DNA of 35,382 nucleotides from an uncultured Muriicola sp. (lineage in GTDB: Bacteria; Bacteroidota; Bacteroidia; Flavobacteriales; Flavobacteriaceae), in NCBI GenBank assembly GCA_945786965.1, contig CALZFZ010000142.1, positions 1 to 35,382 of the forward strand. Direction: 5' to 3'. A program made the translations under genes and the position numbers. Of the stretch, positions 17,739 to 24,668 are shown in pieces; positions within the stretch are counted from its first letter, which is position 1, and each line of letters begins with the position of its first letter. The notes below the pieces were generated by a model. That model was not told where the DNA came from, ran no database searches, and worked only from the letters and a program-made list of their open reading frames with translations.

Positions 17739-18257
17739 GTTTTTTGGCCTTGCAGGATATATAAGTGGATCCTTATCTTTTACCCCACTTATTTTATGGA
17801 ATTTCCATTTATTTTTCCCTTTTGCCCGAAAACTAAGTACCGCCTCATCCTTGGCAAGTTCAAATGGAAACTCCTTCTCTTGCGGTTTTGAAATACTTGG
17901 TGGTTGATTGCCTACCTCTTCCATTGGATCGGCATGCATTATAATGTCTGGTTTTGGACCATCTTTTTTATTTGTGTATTCACAGATTATAACCAGTTTG
18001 TTCCCTTCCTTTTGGGTTGTAGAAGATAAAACATGTCCTCTGAAATACACATCGCCAAAAGTTACCTCAGCTTCCGTCACGCTGGCAACCGGTATTTTCA
18101 AAACAAATCCGGAACCTCCTTCTTCCCTGCCTGCAGCGAACTGCTGGCAACTGGGTTTGTCAATGACAAAAGGGGCATTTTCCACTATTTTTTTTTGTGA
18201 GCTACATCCAAATAGTCCCAGAATAAAGCTTGCTGCTATAATGATCGATTTTTTCAT
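17736..18257 (-). CDS. Hypothetical lipoprotein
   Basis: I start this 173-residue protein at the ATG at 18257 (MKKSIII), which gives a normal lipoprotein signal with lipobox LFGC (Cys18). An ATG 21 bases earlier would add seven residues and is less likely. The mature part is beta-rich, with Lys/Pro-rich turns, and ends DPLIYPARPKN. I do not recognise a family with confidence. It stands between the ATP synthase terminator and the flippase promoter, with its own -7 box, so it is probably monocistronic. Location is likely the periplasmic face of a membrane. Confidence 0.75.
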   Translation of the reverse strand: MKKSIIIAASFILGLFGCSSQKKIVENAPFVIDKPSCQQFAAGREEGGSGFVLKIPVASVTEAEVTFGDVYFRGHVLSSTTQKEGNKLVIICEYTNKKDGPKPDIIMHADPMEEVGNQPPSISKPQEKEFPFELAKDEAVLSFRAKGKNKWKFHKISGVKDKDPLIYPARPKN

Positions 18258-18314
18258 ATGTCTTGTTTTACCTGGCATTGTTCGTTACGTTCTTCTATAA
18301 TTCAATATTAATGC

Positions 18315-18322
18315 CAAAAGTA
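18315..18322 (-). promoter_or_regulatory. Promoter -7 box for the lipoprotein gene at 18257
   Basis: On the minus strand this reads TACTTTTG, an exact TAnnTTTG match 57 bases before the chosen ATG. It lies just downstream of the ATP synthase terminator, as expected for a new transcription unit. Confidence 0.5.
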
Positions 18323-18354
18323 GGGATAAACCAAAATAAAAAATGGTAGGATAG

Positions 18355-18382
18355 AATAAAAAACCCTGGCAAATGCAGGGTT
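18355..18382 (-). terminator. Terminator of the ATP synthase operon
   Basis: On the minus strand a perfect 7-bp stem (18376-18382 with 18362-18368, AACCCTG with CAGGGTT) closes a 7-base loop and runs into a T-rich tail (18355-18363). It lies about 37 bases past the atpG stop. Confidence 0.75.
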
Positions 18383-18418
18383 AATATCTTTTCTTAGGAT
18401 GTGAATTACTATCGCTTC

Positions 18419-19279
18419 CTAATTGTTCAGCGCTTCTGCCCCCCCAACAATTTCCAGGATCTCATTGGTAATTGCAGCCTGACGGGCCTTATTGTATGTA
18501 AGTTTTAGTTGATCCCTAAGTTCTGAAGCGTTATCTGTTGCCTTATGCATTGCCGTCATTCGAGCCCCATGTTCGCTCGCAAATGAATCCCGTACTGCTT
18601 TATAGAGCTGCGTCTTTAAGGATTTTGGGATCAATTCTTGAACGATCTTTTGCTTCTCTGGTTCAAAAATATAATCCGTTGCCACTTTAACATCTTCTTC
18701 GGCAGAAACGATGGGCAAAAACTGTTCTGTCATCAATATTTGCGTAGCCGCATTTTTAAACTTGTTATAGACCAACACTATTTTATCATAAGAACCATCG
18801 GTAAATAATCCCATAAGTTCCTCTGCAATTTGTGCGACATTATTGAAAGTAAGGTCATCGTATACTTTACTGTGGTTTGCTATAACAGAATTCTTTTTCT
18901 TTAAGAGGTCATTACCTCTTTTACCGACGGCCATAAAATGAACCTCCTTATTGGGGTAAGGCCCTTCCTTTAAGCTGGTACATTCTTTTAAAACATTGGA
19001 GTTAAAGGCCCCGCATAACCCCCTGTTTGAAGTAATTGCAACGATCAATACTTTTTTTACAGGGCGTTCATCTGAGAATGCGCTCCCCGAATCGGCATCT
19101 AAACTGGCACTTAAACTTTGTATAAGTTCGGTGAGCTTATTCGCATAAGGGCGCATGGCAGTAATGGCATCCTGGGCTTTTTTCAACTTAGCAGCCGACA
19201 CCATCTTCATGGCACTGGTGATCTGCATAGTAGACGAGACCGATGCTATTCTATTCCGTATTTCCTTAAGGTTTGCCAT
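18419..19279 (-). CDS. atpG: ATP synthase F1 subunit gamma
   Basis: The 286-residue central-stalk subunit turns inside the alpha3-beta3 head and couples c-ring rotation to ATP synthesis. The N-terminal helix (MANLKEIRNRIASVSSTMQITSAM region) and C-terminal helix (ARQAAITNEILEIVGGAEAL) are the conserved coiled-coil pair, and the DRGLCG-type motif reads SNRGLCGAFN. It starts 22 bases after atpA and is the last gene before the terminator. In most bacteria atpD and atpC would follow; here they do not. Confidence 0.97.
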   Translation of the reverse strand: MANLKEIRNRIASVSSTMQITSAMKMVSAAKLKKAQDAITAMRPYANKLTELIQSLSASLDADSGSAFSDERPVKKVLIVAITSNRGLCGAFNSNVLKECTSLKEGPYPNKEVHFMAVGKRGNDLLKKKNSVIANHSKVYDDLTFNNVAQIAEELMGLFTDGSYDKIVLVYNKFKNAATQILMTEQFLPIVSAEEDVKVATDYIFEPEKQKIVQELIPKSLKTQLYKAVRDSFASEHGARMTAMHKATDNASELRDQLKLTYNKARQAAITNEILEIVGGAEALNN

Positions 19280-19301
19280 TTTATTCTCTAATTACCCTTT
19301 C

Positions 19302-20882
19302 TTAGCTCTTATATTTCTTTACCATGTCCTTGCAAACGGTGGTAAGGATGTCAGTAACCTTATCGGTAAGTTTACCGGCCTTTAGACTATCCAAAGCACT
19401 CTTGTGTTTCGCATGTAAAAATTCCAGATAATCCCTTTCAAATTCCTTTACCTTTTCAACAGGAACATCCCTTAGTAAATTCTTGGAACCTGCATATATA
19501 ATAGCTACCTGGTCTTCTACCGTAAACGGATCGTTTTGCGCTTGTTTTAGTATTTCCACGTTACGCCTTCCTTTTTCTATAACATTTAAGGTGGCCGCAT
19601 CCAAATCGGAACCAAACTTGGCAAAAGCTTCCAATTCCCTGAATTGCGCCTGGTCTAATTTAAGGGTGCCTGCTACCTTTTTCATCGATTTTATCTGTGC
19701 AGAACCCCCAACCCTGGATACGGATATCCCAACGTTGATCGCTGGTCGAACCCCCTGATTAAAAAGATCTTGCTCAAGGAATATCTGCCCGTCCGTAATT
19801 GAAATTACGTTCGTAGGAATATAGGCCGAAACGTCTCCCGCCTGAGTTTCAATGATCGGTAAGGCCGTTAAAGAGCCCCCACCTTTTACCATAGGTCTCA
19901 AAACATCGGGAAGATCATTCATGTTTTTAGCAATACTATCGTCATCGATCACCTTAGCGGCTCTCTCCAACAATCTTGAGTGAAGGTAGAATACATCCCC
20001 AGGGTACGCTTCCCTTCCCGGTGGTCGCCTTAATAACAAGGATACCTCACGATAGGCCACAGCTTGTTTAGACAAATCATCATAGATAATAAGTGCAGGA
20101 CGACCTGAGTCCCTAAAATATTCGCCGATCGATGCTCCTGCAAAGGGAGCATATACCTGCATAGGAGCAGGATCCGAGGCATTGGCGGCAACAATGGTAG
20201 TATAGGCTAAAGCACCTCTGTCTTCCAATGTTTTAGCAATATTGGCTACTGTAGAGGCTTTCTGTCCGATCGCTACATAGATACAGTAAACAGGATTTCC
20301 TGCGTCGTAAAATTCTTTTTGGTTCAGGATCGTATCAATACAAACCGTAGTTTTTCCGGTTTGGCGGTCACCGATTACTAATTCTCGCTGTCCCCTACCG
20401 ATCGGGATCATGGCATCGATCGCTTTTATTCCTGTCTGCAAAGGTTCATTTACCGGCTGACGAAAAATAACCCCAGGGGCCTTCCGCTCCAAAGGCATTT
20501 CATAGGTCTTGCCTGTAATGGGTCCTTTGCCATCTATAGGAGTCCCCAGTGTATCTACCACACGGCCAACAATACCTTCTCCCACATTAATTGAAGCGAT
20601 TCGCTGGGTTCTTTTAACGGTAGTACCCTCTTTTATCGCACTGGAATGTCCAAGAAGTACCACCCCAACATTGTCTTCTTCCAGGTTGAGTACGATCCCT
20701 TCAAGACCGCCATCAAATTCTACCAATTCCCCATATTGTACGTTGGAAAGACCATAAACACGGGCTATACCATCCCCTACTTGCAGAACTGTTCCTATTT
20801 CATCAAGGGTTGCTGAGACTTCAATTCCCGATAATTGTTTCTTTAAGATTGCCGATACTTCAGCGGCTTTAACTCCTGCCAT
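19302..20882 (-). CDS. atpA: ATP synthase F1 subunit alpha
   Basis: The 526-residue non-catalytic nucleotide-binding subunit has Walker [10 protein letters not shown] (171-179), Walker B-type [10 protein letters not shown] and the arginine-finger region [12 protein letters not shown]. These features and length match the family; it alternates with beta in the F1 head on the cytoplasmic side. It sits between atpH (61-base gap) and atpG. The catalytic beta gene atpD must be elsewhere in the genome. Confidence 0.98.
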   Translation of the reverse strand: MAGVKAAEVSAILKKQLSGIEVSATLDEIGTVLQVGDGIARVYGLSNVQYGELVEFDGGLEGIVLNLEEDNVGVVLLGHSSAIKEGTTVKRTQRIASINVGEGIVGRVVDTLGTPIDGKGPITGKTYEMPLERKAPGVIFRQPVNEPLQTGIKAIDAMIPIGRGQRELVIGDRQTGKTTVCIDTILNQKEFYDAGNPVYCIYVAIGQKASTVANIAKTLEDRGALAYTTIVAANASDPAPMQVYAPFAGASIGEYFRDSGRPALIIYDDLSKQAVAYREVSLLLRRPPGREAYPGDVFYLHSRLLERAAKVIDDDSIAKNMNDLPDVLRPMVKGGGSLTALPIIETQAGDVSAYIPTNVISITDGQIFLEQDLFNQGVRPAINVGISVSRVGGSAQIKSMKKVAGTLKLDQAQFRELEAFAKFGSDLDAATLNVIEKGRRNVEILKQAQNDPFTVEDQVAIIYAGSKNLLRDVPVEKVKEFERDYLEFLHAKHKSALDSLKAGKLTDKVTDILTTVCKDMVKKYKS

Positions 20883-20943
20883 ATTATTTAAGATGTAAGA
20901 CGAAGGGAACTGGTTATCATCCCATTCCTATCGTAATTAAGAC

Positions 20944-21483
20944 TTATATACTTTTTGTAAATTCTCTTTTTATGTTGTTCAATTTATTTGAAATACTTGC
21001 GTCGTACTGTAAATCGCCTACACGCAATACGAACCCCCCAATAAGACTGCTATCTACTCTGTTCTCGATCGTAATCTTATTCCCGGTTAGTTTCGAAACT
21101 TCTTTCAGAACCTTTTTTTCCAATTCGTCCGATAGAGGTACAGCGGTGGTTACGTAAGCTACGTCTTTCCCTTTGAGGTCCTCATTCAGGACGATGTATT
21201 TAAAGGCCACTTCATTGATCAAGGAAATTCTTCTGTTCGTTATCAACAGATCGATAAGGCCCTCGGTAATTGGATGGCTTCCCTTAAAAATGGCTAAGAA
21301 CGCCTTCTTTTTTAGTTCACCCTTCATTACAGGGCTCCCGATCAATTCCTGCAATTCCTTACTGCCAGAAATAGTTGCAACGATTGTACGCATATCGTTT
21401 TCAACAACATCAGTCATTTTCTTTTCAACGGCAAAGTCTAAAACAGCCCTTGCGTACCGGGCTGCCGCTCTGGATTCGCTCAT
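20944..21483 (-). CDS. atpH: ATP synthase F1 subunit delta
   Basis: The 179-residue subunit of the OSCP/delta family forms the cap that joins the peripheral stalk to the F1 head. The N-terminal SRAAARYARAVLDFA and C-terminal DSSLIGGFVLRVGDLQYDAS segments are the family marks. It starts 5 bases after the atpF stop, so translational coupling is likely. Confidence 0.95.
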   Translation of the reverse strand: MSESRAAARYARAVLDFAVEKKMTDVVENDMRTIVATISGSKELQELIGSPVMKGELKKKAFLAIFKGSHPITEGLIDLLITNRRISLINEVAFKYIVLNEDLKGKDVAYVTTAVPLSDELEKKVLKEVSKLTGNKITIENRVDSSLIGGFVLRVGDLQYDASISNKLNNIKREFTKSI

Positions 21484-21488
21484 GGGTC

Positions 21489-21989
21489 CTAATTCAATTT
21501 AATATCTCCCAACATATCATCGACCAATTTCAACTGCTTTTCCTTATTGGTCAATTGTTCTCTGATGACTTTTTCTGCTATTTGAACGGAAAGGTCTGCC
21601 ACCTGATTTTTGATCTCGGCAACAGCTGCTTTCTTTTCACTTTCAATGGTTGCCTTGGCTTGCTTTATCATTTTATCTCCTTCTGCCTTAGCCTGGTCTT
21701 TGGCATCGGTTACCATTTGATCTTTGATCTCGCGTGCTTCCTTTAACATGGCCTCACGTTCCCCTCTCGCTTCCTGAAGCAATTTTTCGCTATCTGCCGT
21801 TACGTTCTGCATTTCCTTTTTTGCATCTTCTGCGGCCGCCAAAGCATTTTTAATGCCTTCCTCCCTATCGTTTACTGCATTCAGAATTGGTTTCCATGCA
21901 TATTTATAAAGCAATAATAGCAGAAGACCAAATAACAAGGTTTGCCAAACAAATAACCCGAACGAAAAATCATTCAATAATTTTTCCAT
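21489..21989 (-). CDS. atpF: ATP synthase F0 subunit b
   Basis: The 166-residue peripheral-stalk subunit has one N-terminal membrane helix (about 8-27) and a long charged Ala/Lys/Glu-rich helix that dimerises. A single b gene is present, with no b-prime copy. It follows the hairpin at 22032-22052 and precedes atpH by 5 bases. Confidence 0.95.
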   Translation of the reverse strand: MEKLLNDFSFGLFVWQTLLFGLLLLLLYKYAWKPILNAVNDREEGIKNALAAAEDAKKEMQNVTADSEKLLQEARGEREAMLKEAREIKDQMVTDAKDQAKAEGDKMIKQAKATIESEKKAAVAEIKNQVADLSVQIAEKVIREQLTNKEKQLKLVDDMLGDIKLN

Positions 21990-22031
21990 AATTACAATAC
22001 TTTAATGCCTTTAATTTAAAAACAAAGGATG

Positions 22032-22052
22032 GCCGCAACCAACCGTTGCGGC
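22032..22052 (-). promoter_or_regulatory. Strong hairpin between atpE and atpF
   Basis: GCCGCAAC (22032-22039) and GTTGCGGC (22045-22052) form a perfect 8-bp GC-rich stem with a 5-base loop, 17 bases after the atpE stop. On the minus strand it is followed by a C and a T-rich but interrupted stretch, so it is not a clean terminator. It may protect the atpE 3' end or cause partial termination, raising c-subunit output. That role is inference. Confidence 0.6.
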
Positions 22053-22068
22053 TTTCTCCCTTACTACT

Positions 22069-22263
22069 TTAGGATACCGCAAACAACGCTGCGAAACCAA
22101 TTCCTTCAATAAGCGCCGCCACAATTAGCATTGCTGTTTGAATCTTTCCGTAAGCTTCAGGCTGACGGGCAATAGCATCCATTGCAGAACCACCGATTCT
22201 ACCAATACCAATGCCAACACCAATTACAACCAAACCTGCACCTACCATTACTGGAATTTCCAT
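22069..22263 (-). CDS. atpE: ATP synthase F0 subunit c
   Basis: The 64-residue two-helix proteolipid forms the rotating c-ring in the inner membrane. The polar loop is ARQPE (32-36), the first helix has the GxGxG packing motif, and the ion-binding residue is Glu53 in ALIEGIGF. There is no obvious Na+-type ligand set next to Glu53, so proton coupling is likely. It is shorter than E. coli AtpE (79) but complete. It stands alone between a 72-base leader and the hairpin downstream. Confidence 0.96.
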   Translation of the reverse strand: MEIPVMVGAGLVVIGVGIGIGRIGGSAMDAIARQPEAYGKIQTAMLIVAALIEGIGFAALFAVS

Positions 22264-22335
22264 AATCTATCTAGTTTAAAAATTAAAATACAACTTACAA
22301 TTCCCCTCCGATCTAATTGTTCGGAAAAGTATTTT

Positions 22336-23475
22336 TTATAAATGTGCCAATTCTGGCTCTTCTTCATGTTCGTGTCCATGGTCGTGCTCTTCTGAGGCAA
22401 ATCCAAAGTAAAGCGACGATAACATGGTAAAAATATAGGCCTGTAAAAGGGCTACTAAAATCTCTATTAATGTTATTGCGAATGCCAAAAAGAATGATAG
22501 GGGGCTCCCTATCCAGCTTTTGAAAATAAACATCAATCCTATTAAGCTCATCAATACAATATGGCCAGCCTGCATATTGGCATACAAACGGATCAATAAT
22601 GCAAACGGCTTAATAATCAGACCTAAAAGTTCAATAGGTACTAAAATGATATAAATGGGAAGCTTACCATACCATGGCATTGCATTTCCTAACGGATCTA
22701 CCAAGTGCTTCCAATAATCCTTGGTCCCAGTGAAATTTGTGATTAGGAAGGTAAGTAAAGCCAAGGCAAAAGTGATCGCAATATTTCCGGTAACGTTGAC
22801 CCCAAGGGGCGTTAATCCGAACATGTTCAGGAACCATATAAAAAAGAAGATGGTTAACAAGAACGGCATGTATTTTCTATAACGCTTCTCGCCAATGGTG
22901 GGTCGTGCAATATCGTCTCGTATATACAACACAATAGGTTCGAAGAATCTGCCTGCCCCCGTGGGTACTCCGCCGTTCTTAGCATACGACCGGGCAAGGC
23001 TGGTAAAAAGCCAAAACATTAATAAGCCAGTTATGATGATCATAACCACATTTTTGGTCATTGAAAAATCGATCGGTTTAACATTTGTTGGATGCTGCTC
23101 CTCGTCATAGTTAATAGTTCCGCTTGCATCGGTTTTGTAAATTTTACTATGGTATAGTTTGTAGTAATTACCGTCGACTTCCGCTAATGTTTCACCGTGA
23201 TGAAATTTGGATGAAGAAAAAACATGAAGCCCGTTATCCCAAATAATTACCGGTAAAGGGATCCCTATATAAACATGTTCCCCGTTATCTTCGGTGTATG
23301 AAAAAATTGAAAAGTCATGAGAATCCTGGAGGTGATGGGAAATATATTCTTTGATCTCGGTTTTAATATCTTTCTTGGACCCTTCCACCCCTTCTTCTTT
23401 AGCTGAAGCGTAGGTAGCGCTAGTAAAGAATAGTGAACATATTAAAAGAACTTTTACAGTAAAAAGGTTTCTCAT
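22336..23475 (-). CDS. atpB: ATP synthase F0 subunit a, with long N-terminal extension
   Basis: The 379-residue subunit is well above the E. coli length of 271. Residues 1-25 look like a signal peptide (cut near TYASA), and about 26-140 form an extra periplasmic segment. The proton-channel helices begin near 140. The essential Arg is Arg296 in LLIRLYANMQAGH. The C-terminal tail is rich in His and Glu (EEHDHGHEHEEEPELAHL). The long N-terminus is usual in Bacteroidota AtpB; its function is not established. An exact -7 box lies 34 bases upstream, so atpB probably starts its own transcript besides read-through from sprE. Confidence 0.96.
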   Translation of the reverse strand: MRNLFTVKVLLICSLFFTSATYASAKEEGVEGSKKDIKTEIKEYISHHLQDSHDFSIFSYTEDNGEHVYIGIPLPVIIWDNGLHVFSSSKFHHGETLAEVDGNYYKLYHSKIYKTDASGTINYDEEQHPTNVKPIDFSMTKNVVMIIITGLLMFWLFTSLARSYAKNGGVPTGAGRFFEPIVLYIRDDIARPTIGEKRYRKYMPFLLTIFFFIWFLNMFGLTPLGVNVTGNIAITFALALLTFLITNFTGTKDYWKHLVDPLGNAMPWYGKLPIYIILVPIELLGLIIKPFALLIRLYANMQAGHIVLMSLIGLMFIFKSWIGSPLSFFLAFAITLIEILVALLQAYIFTMLSSLYFGFASEEHDHGHEHEEEPELAHL

Positions 23476-23509
23476 ATTGCTTTAAAATATGGGTCTCTAA
23501 AAATCGGTG

Positions 23510-23517
23510 CAAATGTA
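23510..23517 (-). promoter_or_regulatory. Internal promoter -7 box before atpB
   Basis: On the minus strand this reads TACATTTG, an exact TAnnTTTG match 34 bases before the atpB ATG, inside a 118-base gap that is the widest in the sprE-to-atpG run. No clear -33 box at 19-21 bases. Confidence 0.55.
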
Positions 23518-23593
23518 AACTATTCTCTTAAAAAGAAAAAAGCATTTAGAAGTTTATTTTAAAGCAAATTCCCCGTGATTGGAGGCTTGCAAC

Positions 23594-23986
23594 TTATTTT
23601 AAAGTATTGAGCATTTTAGCCGTAAAGAATGTTTCCATAATAAGGCAGATCAGATAAGGAATAAAAAACGCTGCAAACTCCAAATTAGTGATCTCTCCAT
23701 CTGCTTTGTAAACCGGATAGAAGATTAAAAAAAAGATCAGGAACTTCAGCATACTTCCCCCGAGATATAGGAAACCTATCTGATTTTTTAAGCGGATCCT
23801 CAAGAGATAGAGCGCCATAAAAATGGACGAAGCCATAATGAAATTTAAAATATAGGACCAAAGTATCAAATCGGCCAGAAGTGGTAATGCCTGGAAATAT
23901 AAAACAGCTAAATGAAGTCCGAGTATAAGGAGCATGCTCCCTAGTAGAAGACCAAAAAATTTCAGAACAAGGCCGGGAATTGCCAT
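23594..23986 (-). CDS. DUF6168-like small membrane protein of the atp operon
   Basis: The 130-residue protein has four predicted membrane helices (about 5-28, 38-62, 72-93 and 104-124) and little else. Its position between atpZ and atpB, where AtpI-type assembly proteins sit, suggests help with F0 or c-ring assembly; this is inference from context. The start overlaps the atpZ stop by one base. The DUF6168 assignment is from memory of flavobacterial atp operons. Confidence 0.7.
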   Translation of the reverse strand: MAIPGLVLKFFGLLLGSMLLILGLHLAVLYFQALPLLADLILWSYILNFIMASSIFMALYLLRIRLKNQIGFLYLGGSMLKFLIFFLIFYPVYKADGEITNLEFAAFFIPYLICLIMETFFTAKMLNTLK

Positions 23987-24216
23987 TAGTATTTTACCCT
24001 TTTTAATTGGAGAAGGACCACATAGATGGCAATAGCAACACCTATCATAGTGGCAATTGCCGTAAAGATCCGCTTCTCTGTCTGGTAATATTGATCTAAC
24101 CAGATCCCCCCTTTGGCTGCCAAAAAAATGATCGCCCCCATTTCGAATCCGATACCGGATAAAATGGCGATATTTTTCAGCGCAAATTTAGTTTTACGAG
24201 GCTTTTGCTGGTTCAT
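23986..24216 (-). CDS. atpZ: AtpZ/AtpI family protein
   Basis: The 76-residue protein has a basic N-terminus and two membrane helices (about 15-35 and 46-68) joined by a short loop with GGIWLDQYYQT. This matches the AtpZ family at the head of atp operons, linked in other bacteria to c-ring assembly or Mg2+/Ca2+ handling together with AtpI. The start overlaps the 3' end of the bactofilin gene by 23 bases, so the two are coupled. Confidence 0.88.
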   Translation of the reverse strand: MNQQKPRKTKFALKNIAILSGIGFEMGAIIFLAAKGGIWLDQYYQTEKRIFTAIATMIGVAIAIYVVLLQLKRVKY

Positions 24217-24664
24217 TGGTCTTGCCTACGGACGATTTAAAGCCACTCGTTGAAGATGAAACTGTAGCTCCTCCTGTAGTTCCGGAGTTATTACTTGTGC
24301 CTCCTTTACCTTTCATGGTACAGGCCGCGTTAAAAGTTGCGCCTGGTTCCACGGCTAATTTGGAAACGGAAACCGTACCTTCAATAATGGCAGATGCTTT
24401 TAGGGATAGTAGTTCGGCTACCTGTAATTCACCATTAAAACTGCCTTCTATGTCTGCATTTACACACTCTACTTTACCATGTATGTAACCGCCTTTTCCA
24501 ATTACCACTTTGCCGGAAGTCTTTAAATTTCCGTTTAATTTACCATCAATTCTGAAATCGGCTTCAGAAACGATATCTCCCTTTATTTTGGTGTTCTTTT
24601 CTATTCTGTTGGGCTGCCCTCCAAGTTCGTTCATAGCTTTAGGTTTTTTGTTATCTGAAAACAT
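24194..24664 (-). CDS. Bactofilin
   Basis: The 156-residue protein has a short N-terminal tail, a beta-helical DUF583 core (about 20-118) with repeating short strands such as IKGDIVSEADFRIDGKLNG, and a disordered Gly/Ser/Thr-rich C-terminus. Bactofilins polymerise without nucleotides into filaments that position cell-wall and envelope machines. It lies 4 bases after sprE and overlaps atpZ by 23, so it physically joins the gliding/T9SS gene to the ATP synthase operon. Confidence 0.92.
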   Translation of the reverse strand: MFSDNKKPKAMNELGGQPNRIEKNTKIKGDIVSEADFRIDGKLNGNLKTSGKVVIGKGGYIHGKVECVNADIEGSFNGELQVAELLSLKASAIIEGTVSVSKLAVEPGATFNAACTMKGKGGTSNNSGTTGGATVSSSTSGFKSSVGKTNEPAKAS

Positions 24665-24668
24665 ACTG

